Assembly: GCA_025345505.1 (NCBI GenBank)
Contig: JANVCC010000030.1
Coordinates: 1,446,112-1,510,111, forward strand
Length of the DNA: 64,000 nucleotides
Source: Todiramphus chloris collaris
Lineage: Eukaryota > Chordata > Aves > Coraciiformes > Alcedinidae
Reading direction: 5' to 3'
In this document: in pieces, positions 11,431 through 23,321 of the stretch
Position numbering within the stretch: the first letter of the stretch is position 1
Layout of the letters: every line of letters begins with the position of its first letter
Made by a program: the position numbers and the translations under genes
The notes under the pieces: model-generated
What the model saw: the letters and a program-made list of their open reading frames with translations, nothing else
The model's database searches: none
What the model was told of the DNA's origin: nothing

Positions 11431-14400
11431 TTTCAGATCAGTTCAGTGCCCCGAGACCTTCTGGTGAAAGGCTGCATAGCAGTGTAAAGTGGCTTTTGTT
11501 TTATTTTTCAGCCTCTTACTAGAAGTTTTTAGTTCAGGAAAGTGCTCGTTTTATATTCATGCTTGTCTTCTAGTTTTCTTTTATGTTGGACAAAACACTT
11601 TCTGTCACGTTGGAAATATTTTCTGATGGTGCTCATGCATGATGAAGAGTCGTGTTGAAATTGGACTACTTGGTTCATAAAGTTGTCATGGTTGTGTCCT
11701 TAGTAACATGAAAATGCAAGCTTCTATGAAGTTTTAAGATGCCTGTGCTTTTTCCATACCCTGGTGGGTCTTAGGGTGTGGGGGAAGGCTGAACTTCCTT
11801 GGTGAAGCCACTTCAAGGGTGGGTTTCAGAAGAGAGCTTGTCGCTGCAGCGGAGATGGGTGTGGAGGTGGTGGGACCTCTAACCTGTTCCTGCTCTTGCT
11901 GGAACTGAGAAACACAACAAAAACTACAGGTTGAGCTCTGTGAACCTCCCTACCTGGAAAGAAACTTTCTGTCCTCTGCCATTGTCCATAGACTCCTCCA
12001 CCATGTCCATACAGTGGTTTGTTTGTCGGACAAACATCACTGGAAGGATTGCATAAAAACCTACTTCTATTTTGGGGGCAGTTGTTAAAATCCAAGTGTT
12101 TTGCCGAACTAGTTTACAGCATGACTCCACAAATGCCTGCATTGTTACCATGGAGGAGGTGGTAAACTTTAGCCTATCTATAGGAACAAAACCTAGCTTG
12201 ATAGGCAAGGGTGGGCCATGAACAACTTCTATCAGCTTTGCTATCAGCCAGAAATCTTGGCAGACCGCAGCGGGCCAGCTAGTAGCTGAGCTGGTCTGAC
12301 TCCAAGCTTTCTGTATGTAGTGACAGCATTACTCAGACTGTCTTGACTGCTTGGATTTGTCCATATATAAAGTAGATCTAGGTGATGACGTGATCTTTGT
12401 CACGTGCTTACAATTTCATTTGGCCAAGTCTTCCTTAATAGCTTCCTAAATGATTCTTGTTTCTAAATTTATAGTTAAGCAAATTTACAAGCTTGTATGA
12501 GAATCTTTTTTTTATGCCCTTTGCTAAGAACCAGTGGTATTTACTTTGTCAGAGCTGTGTACCCTGGGCAGATAGAGCATTTCAGGTCTTGTGAAGAGGA
12601 ATACTTATGCAAGACGTGCAGTCGTGACATAGGGTGTTGCTTTCTGGTGAGAGCTTTCCCTGGCAGTGTAGGTGTCTCCTAAACTGTCCTGGCAAGCGCA
12701 GTTGTGCTTGTGATCCTGCTGAGCACACGCTTTCTGTTACGTGGTCTTGTTTTCTTATGTTGTTTGGATTTTTTTTGTCTGCTGGAAAGTGAAATTTTAG
12801 GGAGCGTGTTAATTTTGGGAACACTCTTCAGTTTGGAAATAGTACTTAAAAGTTGTATAGATTTGGGTTCAGCTGTTGTGAGTCGTGCTTTTATGTTGTG
12901 ACTTGCCTTATTTTCACTATACACTGAGAAGTATCCTCGGGTTAATTTAAAAAGGAAATCCTGCTATCACTTTAATAAATCCCTTAAACTTTACAAGAAT
13001 ATATTTGCACTCTCTAGGTAGCACGTCTTGAAGTTAAAAGTGTGAATTTACAGTGTGCTCACATTGTTTTGGAGTGACTCCAGAAAGAAAGCGTCTCAAT
13101 CAAGTTTGGTGTAATACCTAGCTATACATCAGCAGTCATAGCTGTTGGTGTAGTCAAGCCCTGATTGTTGAAAAAAAATATCACTCTTAAGTGTGATCCT
13201 TGGCTATTTTTAGAATGAGCTGAGCGAAGCCCTTACTTAGTTGAACCATTTTCTTGTGTTCTGAGGCAGTCTACATCATCTTTGTAAGAAATATATTATC
13301 GCTCCATTGAAGTCAATTCAGGTCCTCTGGAAATGATCCAGCCTTCAGGAAAGAAAAATATTAGTGTGCGTGTTGGGGGAAAGGGTTTCCCTTTATTTCG
13401 GATTTTGCTCGTCATGTTCAGCAAGTAAACCATTTTCAGATGCATTAAGGCTCTGCGAAACTAATTTTCAGGGCTGGCAGTTTTCTAGTCTTGGGCTAAG
13501 CAAAAAGATTTAAATGTTTCCAATTTTTTTTTTTTAATAGCTAGGGATAGGTCCATTTGTTCAGTTAATAATTTGAGTGCCATGCATGTTTCAAGAGAAG
13601 AAAAAAATGAACCGTTTAAGATGCTGATGAGGATGGGGTAGCATTTTTTAACCAGTCATTTGTTTCAGTGGCTGAAACACTTTGTTGCCAGCTTAAATAT
13701 TGAAATTTGCAGCAGTAGCCTTTGCTGGGAACTATTAAATATTTGCAGTGCGTTGTTTATTTTGTTTATGAAGTTTCGAGCTTTCTGAAGGCTGGTTTTT
13801 ATTTTAGCTATGGGTTTTGGCAAAACACCTTCTAGAATATGTAGTCAGTCATAAACAAGCTAGAGACCACTAATGGTTTAGTCCTGCAGCTGTATCAAAG
13901 CGTGTAAGGGTGAAATTAAAACTGTCTGTCTGTGCATGTGCATCTCGGATCCGTGCTCCATGCAGTCCTCCAAGAGGTCAACTTCCATGCCTTCTATCAT
14001 TAAAGCAGTGACTATATAGAATTACTGTGACTTTAATTGAGGGGGTGTTGCAGGTTTCTAGGCTTGGTTTATGGCTGAAGACCAGCTCTGCACATGCAAA
14101 CCTGGCTGATTTGGCTGCCCGTCCTCCAAAGCAAGTTCAGCGTCAGTGAATTTTGCACTCTTTAATGGACTTCACTTGGGAGGGCGGGGATTTGGCAGGA
14201 GGCTGCCCTTCAGTCGTTGTGTGCTCTCCAGAGTTATGCAGTCTGGATCCTTTAGCTATTGGTTCCTGATGTCTGCAGATAGGCTACAGAAGGGGGCAGC
14301 GAAGAAGGGCCCCAAGATCAAGGCTGCTGAAAGGCATGTGCTGAGGTGCCTAGGGGAGCAGGTACTGGGACAGGTGATTGTTGCACTTGATCTGCACCAA

Positions 14401-15229
14401 AGGAAGGCTCACAGTGAGGACAGTCTGGACTGTCTCTGGCCCAGGTCAAGAGGAGTAGTGGCTGGAGCCTTCCCCCCAGACGGAGAGATAAATAATCTGT
14501 GCTTGAGCACAGAGCATCTCCAGGAAACTGCCATGCTTCTCCATCTAGCAGAGACCTACCCTTCATTTTCTCCTCTCCTCTGGTTTAGCTATCAAACCAA
14601 TGGTATTTCTCTTGTTCCTGTCCAGAGCACTTCTTTCAGTGTTGGTTCTGAACCAAATGCTGTCTTTGCTCCCCATGATTGCAATCATAAAATTTCAGTT
14701 TAGAAACTATTAGTTTTTGGGTTTTTGGCAGTTATTTTGGATTGTTATCCTAAATTCTTTGTTTAGACTTTTAGCATCTTAATGACTGAAAATCTCCGCT
14801 CATTTTGTTTGGAGCTAATTCTTCCTCAGGCAGAAATCAGACCTGAAATGTATTCCTCTAAAGTCTGAGAAGGAAAAGCTAGTAGCATTTCTGAGTTGTT
14901 GAGACCAGCTCTGAATTTCCAGATAACATAATTGTTTTATTTATTTATTTTAAAGATCCCTTATCCCTAGCAAGTCCCAAAACATTCTTTGTGTGAATGT
15001 ACTATACGATCTCTAATTATATGATCACATACCACTCCACAAATAGGCAATACAATAGCATAGAATTATTTCTAGGATCTTGTAGAGGTTTATTCAGCAG
15101 ACCACCTTAAACGCTGATCTTGCAGGGTGTTTTGTGTAAATCGACTCCTTCACCTCCCAGAAGTGGTGTTTATTGTAGCTCTGCCTTAAAGCCCAGGTTG
15201 AAAGCTTGTTAGAGAATCTGGGCTTGGGA

Positions 15230-15480
15230 TGTCAGTTTTGCAACTTGCCATTTAGCTGCTCTTATACAGCATCTGCATATTAAGTAGGATAGCAGAATAA
15301 CAGTGAAATTGCTCACCTAGGTCTGCAGATGAATTACCATAATTAACTGCTTCTTCCCAGGAATTGCATCTAACAAGGGCTATGCTGTTGGCTGAAAATA
15401 AATTGCATAATGCATTACTGTTGACTAAATTATTTACATACCTTAGAGAGGAGATGGTATAAAAAGTGTGTAAAGAAAGT
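15230..15480. promoter_or_regulatory. Candidate conserved non-coding element
   Basis: A repeat-free block of balanced A and T that contrasts with the T/G-biased neighbours. It holds a TAATTA homeodomain-type core at 15340-15345 and TTGCATAA at 15403-15410. Composition and motif density resemble deeply conserved vertebrate enhancers. Conservation cannot be judged from one sequence, so the call rests on appearance. Confidence 0.22.
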
Positions 15481-16636
15481 GCTGTACTGTTATGAAAATT
15501 AAATGGGGGAGGGGGGGAAGAAAACGAATCACAGATAGAACATGGTGTAGCCTGCCTTCTCCTGGGTCACTGAGGAGTTCTGTATCCAATTTGCAATATA
15601 GTGTGTGGCTTCATGGTCACGTATTTATCCCATTGTGTGCAATAATATGTATGCAGAGAAAGCAGAGTTAGGTCTGTGCATACAGCCTTGGGCCTGCTCT
15701 TCAGAAGAGCATATCTGTGTGGTTATAAATTGCTAAAAGTGACATCTATTTGTTGACTGCATAACTGTGGTTCCAAAAATATGCTGAGTCAAAAGCAAAA
15801 TGTGGGTTAACAAAATCAATTATAAACCAAACTGGATAATTTTTGAAATGCTTGCTGTTCTGTGTTTATCTGTTAAGCATCCACAACAGTCACAAAGTGT
15901 GACACAAGAAATATGACTGTTGTTCAGTCAGTTCAGGCAGTTCAGGATTTCTAGGCTATATTCATGGTCTTTCTTAACGTCTTATTTAGCCAAGTATTTT
16001 AAAAGCATGGTATTTGGATCAGATATCCTATTTTAATCATGTGGAGTCCTGTAAGGCCCTGTTTATTGATACTAACTATAAAAGATGGTTCCACTATGAG
16101 ATGCTTTATACTAATTTACCAGAAGATTTGTACAATGAATGTGCATGAGCCACTCCAGGAGCATCAGCAACACCAAAATGACGGCAAGTGACTGAGAATG
16201 GGTTCAGCTAGAGGTGGTGGTTTGTTAGAATTTGCCAAAATAAGGCTTGTCACGGCTTGTATTTTTCCATGGGTAAAAGCCGGTCCGGAGTTGTAGAACT
16301 TGATTCTTACTCTTTACAGGTTTGATTTTGTCTGGAACTTTGATTTGGGCCTAATCTTGGCAATCATTGACAAAACTTGAAAATACTTTTTGTTCCCTGA
16401 CTTTTTCCATGCAGAAGGTCTCCTGTGCGCAGGGTTGTCCATCCCTCTTCCCCCGTCACAGGGCTTTCCCGGTGAGAGGTGGTGACTTGGGAGAGGTGAA
16501 GGAAGCTGCAAGTGGGGTCACGGCCTATGCAGAAATTCAGTTGTTTCTGTGATTGCTTAGGGTTATGATCCCAATGGAAATGTGGTTGCAGTGGTAAAAG
16601 CTTTGTAAAAACAACTAAGCCTGGGAAATTGGATCA

Positions 16637-16656
16637 TTTTTTTTTTTTTTTTTTTT
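16637..16656 (+). repeat. Poly-T tract (20 T)
   Basis: Twenty uninterrupted T residues preceded by GGATCA and followed by GTAAGTAAG. No flanking element body is recognisable. Confidence 0.7.
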
Positions 16657-17373
16657 GTAAGTAAGCTGACATATATCATGATAAGGTTTGTATCGAGTAC
16701 AAATGAGCTGGAATAGGTCAGCTGTTGTGGTAACAGCAGCAAGAAAAAACACTTGGTTTTTTTACCTCTTAAAAAGTTTTCTTGAAAAGCTCTATTTCCT
16801 GTTTGAGAACATGAGCTTGAAGTTTGGCAAAGATGTGACCTTTGTGTCAGAGGTGGGGATATTTTTGTTTTTCTTTTGTTTTGTTTTTTTCCTTGCGTTG
16901 GGTGGGGCTACTCTGTAGAACGTAAGTTTGATGTAGGCAACCTTAATTTTGCATTTCTAGTACAACAAACTGTTTAGGCTGGTGAATGACTTTCTGTAGA
17001 GGGGTTGCATGGGATATTATTAAAAAGCTGTAAATGACAAAATAGCACTAATTGGCATACAAGCAGAAGCACAAAGATCGCAGAATAAGGTTTGAAATAA
17101 AATGTTACCGTTCATCAAACATTTGTGACATACATAACAGATTACAACAAAACATTTTTTTAATGAAGGTGAAAGTATTGAGATTCTTAAACATTGACTG
17201 GTATAATAAAGAACTCTTACTTAATATATTGCTTCTCTGGCTGGACATTTCTCATTCATTTTCTTCAAAATTTCAGAATGATTTCAAACACTTTGTTGTA
17301 CAATATACTTTGTAGTGATGAGTGATTGACCCTACTGCAAATCTATCCTGTGCAAAAAGTACCACCGACAAAA

Positions 17374-17430
17374 GTTTGGGTTGGTTTTTGTTTGTTCGTT
17401 TTTTGGGGTTTTTTTGTCTGTTCTGTTTAC
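17374..17430 (+). repeat. T/G-rich low-complexity tract
   Basis: Alternating T-runs and short G-runs, with T/G on the + strand, of the same kind as those at 7631, 20579, 28361, 36973, 50001, 54689 and 63911. Confidence 0.7.
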
Positions 17431-20400
17431 ATTTTTACACAACAGTCCACATTTGATTCATGGAAACACATTGGAGATTTCCATGGAAAATTTATGTCAT
17501 TGCAGTGAACAAAAAGGGAATCTGATGGTGGGTAATGTAGTCCTTCAGACCTGTGGTGAATCCTGAAAGCACTGCTTGAAGGACAGACCTTTTTCTGCTG
17601 TCCTTCTCTTGTTGTTTTTTGTCACTGAACTTCTGAGCTGTTACTTAGGAGAGAGGGGTGATCAGAAAGGACAGCAAAGACATTGGGAACACTCTTGCAA
17701 GATTTTGAAATCTGAACTGCGGTGTTGCAAATGCATATTTCAGTTTTGAGGACAGGGAGAGGAGACCAGGGCCCAAAGAGTATAAAGGAAGCTGAAGTTC
17801 TTTTTCCTTCTCCTCTCTTTCAAAGCATATCCCACAACACAGTAATTTCTGAATGCTCTGAGCACTGAGAATGTAAAAGCATTAAGTTCAGTGCCTTGGT
17901 TTAACACAGTAGGAACCTCACCAGCTTCCTGTTTGTGTCTGTTAACAGTCATCTCATTTATGGTCATGAGTAGTGCATTACAGATGCTGCTGCCTGATGT
18001 GGCACTGCTAGTTCCCTGGGGGACAGGGATCTATCAGCGTTTTGGTCACATGACAGGGCTTTGTTGTGCTGGGTCATATGCAATTATATGAAGTTATCAC
18101 TAAAAAGATGAGGCAGTAGGTGAATGGGTACAGAGAGATGAAACTGCCTGGAAGCACTGATGTTACATTGTTCAGGAAGACGAATGGTCATTTCAGTAAC
18201 TTGTAGCATAACTGCCTTCAGATGTGTTTAGCTTTTTGGTTGGTTGGATGGAGTTCTTTTCTATGTCAGAAAAATTTTAAGAGAGAGGTCTCAAGGGGAA
18301 AAAATGAACACATTTTGTGAAAAGCCTTGGGGCAGTGAGAACCTATTATGAAACATGAGTAGTAGGGGCAAGGTGTTATGTATAGTTACGGGTACGGAAC
18401 AACTGTAAATTTGCAGGTGAGAAAATACTCTGCTTTGCCTCATAGGCTGTCTAAGTCCCAGCTGAGCAAGGATGGAATTTGTCTTGGCTAACAACTTTCT
18501 GGAATAAGTGGCTTTAGAGGAAGGCATGAAATTTGAATATGAGTTCTGTTTACCTTAATCTATTTCTTTTGCAATTTCAAAACATATTTTATTAGGTTCA
18601 AAAATACAGGCTACCTGTGCAAGCTGCTGGCTCCTTACATAAGCAATCATATGATAAATACAATTGGATTGAACTTCAGCGATTTTGAAATCACTTCCAT
18701 AGGAAGTTGGCTGGCTGCCCGGGCATCTGACATCATCTAGGAACCACACACTCGGTCATGGACAAATGTCTTTGGCACAGTCCTGTGAAAGTCACTGTGG
18801 TTGGGATCTGGATGGAAATAAGCTCTAGTGTTTACACCTAATGCCTTCTCGTGCATCTCCCTCCCCTTAGATACCTTCCTGCATATGTCTGAGTAGCCCT
18901 GCTGTCCACAGATGTGGGGAGAGCAGCGTCAATCCCTAGCGTTCCTTCATCCGTAACAAGAAGTTTCCATTCAGCCTTCCAAACTCTTATGTGGTGTAAT
19001 AACATGGGATAAGGACTCACTTGCGGCCAACATAATTCTTGGTAAACAGAGACAAGGAATAATGTCTCATTAAAAATGTAGTGTGGCAATACAAAAATCC
19101 TGTTTATTACCAATTCTGGAGTTGTATAAATACAGGCGCTAGACATCTGCTGAGTATTGCTTTAGTAGAAATACTAAAATCACTTTTACTGAAGTCAGTA
19201 AATCCTGAAGTTAGGAAGGAAAGTAGTGGAATGATGGGTAGAAGTAAGGCAAAGGAAATAAGCAGTGGAAAGGAAATGATGGGAGAGTTCTTTTGAATAT
19301 ATTTTCACAAGGAGGTAGTTGTATAACAATATTCAATGTTTTAGGATTTTATCTCCTTACGCTTGCTGAAAGGGCATGACAGAATCAACACGAGCACTGC
19401 AGTCCTTGCAGCAGGCCATTAATGACAGTTGTCCTTTAGATGGTGAGCGTGTGTTAGCCTGGCGGTAGTGAGAGCTGCATCTGCAGAGCGAGCGTTGTCC
19501 AAACAGTGCAGACATTGCAGGACTGTTGGGGCAGTTGTGGAAGATTCCCATAATTGTAGAAGGTTTTTATTCTTCCCCTTTACTTATCTGTAGGATCTGG
19601 TCTTGAAAGATGATTAATGCTTCAGATACAGTGGGAGCTGGTTTTTTTGCTGCAGTGTTTTTGTTTGGTATTTTTAAACAGGAATGCATCTCTAAACTCT
19701 CAAAGGAAAAAAAAATGCTCTTTTTATGTAGCAATATTCTAAGCTACTAAGGAACCAAATCATAGTCTAGATTTACATCCAGAAGTAAGAGTAATTTATT
19801 ACCTGTCTATGCTGTCAAGCTCTTAAACATCAGCAAATAAAATCCCAATATATTGAAAAATGTTACAAATCTACTTTCCCTGCAAAATATAGAAAGAAAT
19901 CTCACCTGTCCCAGTTGGTCACTGGTGACCTAACCAAGGTGATAGTGTCCCCTGTGCAACCAAGTATGTGTCCTTGCAGAATCACTGGTTTTACCAAAAG
20001 GAGCAAGAGAAAAATAGAAGGTGCAAGTGCCACATAGTGCAGTTCCACAAATAGATGCCAGTATTTACTTCACTTCTTAATATCAAAACTGACTGAAACT
20101 TGGAAATTGTATCAGGTGTGCTTCAGACATAATTGATAGAATTTTTATTTTTATCACTCCTTTGTGAGATTTTTGTTTGTGGCTTACCCAAAGACACACC
20201 TAACTATTTTTCTTTTGTGATTTCACGCCTTGTCCTCAGTTTATAGCATTAGATATTTCTCTGAAATATCTGTCTCTTGAAAATTGCAAGTTGTTCTGTT
20301 GACCACCACTTGTCTCTCATCTCATGAATTTGTATTCAGAATTTTTTCAGAAAAAAAACAACATAAAGTAATGCTATTATCCATTCAAACTCCTTCTTAC

Positions 20401-20578
20401 TGTCTGATCAGAATTAGTTTTGGCGGTATTAATGTTAACACGTGTCTGTTCCCTCTCTCATGTTGACTTTCCTCAATAAAAACCCATTCTTCTTCCATTT
20501 CCATTTTAATAAGCAACTCCCTCAATCCATTCAGTTTTATCCAACTCTTAATACCAAGGCTCTACTGTTGGCATGTGG

Positions 20579-20630
20579 GGTTTTTTTCCTGTGGGTTTTT
20601 TGTTTGTTTGTTTTTTTTTGTGTTATTGTT
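20579..20630 (+). repeat. T/G-rich low-complexity tract
   Basis: T-runs interrupted by GTGGG and repeated GTTT units, on the + strand. Confidence 0.7.
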
Positions 20631-20984
20631 AGAAACTTTACTATAAAAATTGGTTGTGAACAACTCAACCAAGAGGAGCAGGGCAAATTTTTTTTTTTAT
20701 CTCTGAATCATTCTATCTTGAACTTCTTTTAAGATACATTTTTACAATGTGTATTTTGAGGTGGAAAAGTTGTAACATTTTGGATTCTCTCCAGACATAC
20801 CAGAAAACTCAGTGACTTTCTGACTGTGGGCTGGATGTCTGCTTGATTCGCTGTGGACACAGACTCTGAATGTAACTGAGATTGCATTCTGTTTAATTTG
20901 AATGGTGGAAATTATTCTAGCATTTAGTGAGCTAGTATGATTACTGGAATGGGGATGGCATGGGAAGACTGAGGGATTTCATTA

Positions 20985-21190
20985 TTTATGGGGTAATTTT
21001 TATTTTGTGGCTCATTATATTGACTTATAATTAATTCACTGCAAGATTCCTGTAAAATTGCTTTGTGTGAAATACTATTTGTTTTACCTTTTAATCAAAC
21101 GTCCCAAGTCCTATGATAGGCATACGAATAATAGAAATAAATTATATGCAAATAATTCTTTAAATATTACAGAAATATAAGTGTGATGTA
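20985..21190. promoter_or_regulatory. Candidate conserved non-coding element with octamer
   Basis: AT-rich and repeat-free, with TAATTAAT at 21028-21035 and an exact POU octamer ATGCAAAT at 21146-21153 flanked by AATAATTC. The neighbouring homeodomain-type and POU-type sites are what makes the block stand out. Whether it is conserved is unknown. Confidence 0.25.
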
Positions 21191-22165
21191 GTTAAAATGC
21201 CTGGACTCTCATCACTGTTCCTCAGTGGAGTCCTTGTAGTGGTGTTTTTTCATCTGCATCTGCCTGTGTCCCGCTTTCCCTCTGTTCAGCATCAAGTTCA
21301 GCAGCAACTTGGGTCAATAAGAGTGTTCAGGTGTGGTCTGAGTTACGCAGTGAGCTTGTACTTGGATTTGATACACAGAGGAGTAAGGAAGGCTCTTTAG
21401 GACCGTGGTTGTGGGTGAGACATTAAACTCTGTGCCTTTCACAGGCATCTCCAAGTCCAATTTTCTCACGTTGCTATGTTTTCTGAAGCTCAAAATAATG
21501 TCTTGCCCTCAACTGATGTATTGAAGTGTAGATCTGACTCTGAGCCAGAACAATTGATCTTTTAAATTCAGCCTTTGCTTCTTATGAAAATATGTGACTA
21601 CTGGAGGAGAAATGACTTCTGTGTTCATTTACTGCTTGTGGTGACGAGGCGTACTTCATAGCTGGAGAAGTTCCATCTTGCATTGACTTCCTCTGCATCC
21701 AAGTTCATGCTGGTAGTGCAATTGGCTTTGATCCCAGCCTTTACTGGGAGAAAATCTGGTAATGCTTTGGGTGGCTTGTGGGCAGATCTGATTAGAGACA
21801 GTTTCTTATATTTCACGGGCAGGTCAGGTTGGAAGTACAGATTGATGTCAGCTTTAAGCATGAGGAAGGCAGGTAGGTAGTGTTGAAGGGAGGGCAGCTC
21901 ATGGGCAAAATTGAATTGACTTTGGGGATGGCCCTGGAGTGGGAAGCTATTGAAATAAAGTCTGTGAAGATTGATCTTGTGGGGGTTATTGCTGGAGGGT
22001 ATGTGAAACATTTTACTTTCATTAAACTAAACTGTATTTGAGTGTTTTCTTACTGGTACCTTATCTCTACACCACAATTGAAGGAAATTACTTTTTGCCC
22101 TTTGGATTGCACTGGGTGTGTCTGTTTAATAGCCAGTTTCAGGGTTTTTTAGTCGAAAATGACTG

Positions 22166-22241
22166 TTCCAGACTGCTTACTTCAATAACATGCAGTGCAT
22201 GGATTCCAGACTGGTTACTTCAATAACATGCAGTGCATGGA
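22166..22241. repeat. Tandem duplication, 38-bp unit, two copies
   Basis: Units 22166-22203 and 22204-22241 differ at one base (GACTGCTT versus GACTGGTT). A few bases of a third copy with one change (TTTCAGA) follow. Near-identity implies a recent local duplication or ongoing copy-number variation. Confidence 0.9.
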
Positions 22242-23307
22242 TTTCAGAGTGGGAAGTGAAAGATAAGTTCTCAGCACACGTTTGCTCACAGTGGACTTAA
22301 TTGAGAAGAACATTTAATGGTTTCATTGAAAACTTTTGAGAGCTAGGGGAATATTTGCTTAAATAAACTTACTGCATTAATTTCTAGATGACATAGGGTA
22401 ACGTGGGTGTACAGCATACGTGGTAGTTTCACTGTAATCAGTGGATTTTTGAAGAGTGACCTTCCCCATCTGAGAGGCAGCGTGTAAGATTGGTTGCCCA
22501 TTTCCCAGCATTTCAGACAATCTGTAAGACAAAGTTGCTCTTGCAGAGAAGTCTATTTCTGGAGTATGTTCTGGAGACAGTAAGTTGGGATGACAGTTTT
22601 TGTTTGATATTTTGGAGGCTTTCTTGTTGTGCTCACCGTTGTTGAGATGAACAAAATAGTCAAATTTTAAGGCAAAAAGTGTAATCCTATTTGGGAGCTA
22701 ATGTGTTGTGTTATTCATCAGCAGCCTCTAACCATTTAAACAGTAGAATTGATGGTTGCAATACCACACTTGAAGTTACTGGAGATTAAAATAAGCGTGT
22801 GTGTTTGTGGGAGAGAATTTCCAATGCTTTGTATTTGATTCATATATTCATCATAGCTTATTTTTCATTTACATGTCTAGTGTCAGACCCAGGCACGTTA
22901 TGATTGACCACATGTTCTCTAAAGCATCACAGAGTGTGAAAAGGCAAGTGGTTTTCCCTAGAAAATGGGGAACAAGCTGCATGGACGTCAGTGCAGATTC
23001 AGAGCCTGCAATGTGATCTTGTGTTATCCTGGTTACATGACATGGCAGTTTGGGCTCCCGTTCATTACACTGTTCCTTTAGGGTTTTTTGTAATTCATTT
23101 AGGAAATGCATTTTCTTATCATGCTAGTGAAAGCAAAATCTCAGGAGGCCATGCTGAGTGGTTGCAGCTATTTGTGCAAAATTCAGAATGAAATAGACGT
23201 TCCTTTCTCAACAAGCAAGAACACAAGAATTCAGTACTGATTGAGACCAGATTTCTCCTCCTATGTCATCACGTTGTTAATTACAATTTTCAGTTATGGC
23301 TTGGGGG

Positions 23308-23321
23308 GTGTGTGTGTGTGT
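23308..23321 (+). repeat. (GT)n microsatellite
   Basis: G-run passing into six GT units. Simple repeat. Confidence 0.6.

Larger units (their letters stand above)
8360..15230. other. Intronic stretch, no gene seen
   Basis: Unique intron. It contains the weak exon-like block at 8643-8687, a T19 run at 11041-11059, a MIR/L2-like scrap at 11345-11430 and an open frame of 185 codons at 14146-14703 that I do not consider a gene. The 9310-9510 part is more GC-rich than its surroundings, without a recognisable repeat. Confidence 0.5.
15480..20985. other. Intronic stretch, no gene seen
   Basis: Unique T-rich intron with a T20 run at 16637-16656 and T/G tracts at 17374-17430 and 20579-20630. Open frames up to about 100 codons are unremarkable. 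No transposable element was recognised. Confidence 0.5.

Noticed and set aside
14146-14703. 185-codon + strand open frame in intron 1
   Set aside because: No recognised domain, no splice signals or promoter around it. A frame this long is expected occasionally among six frames of 64 kb, especially in a locally GC-richer stretch.
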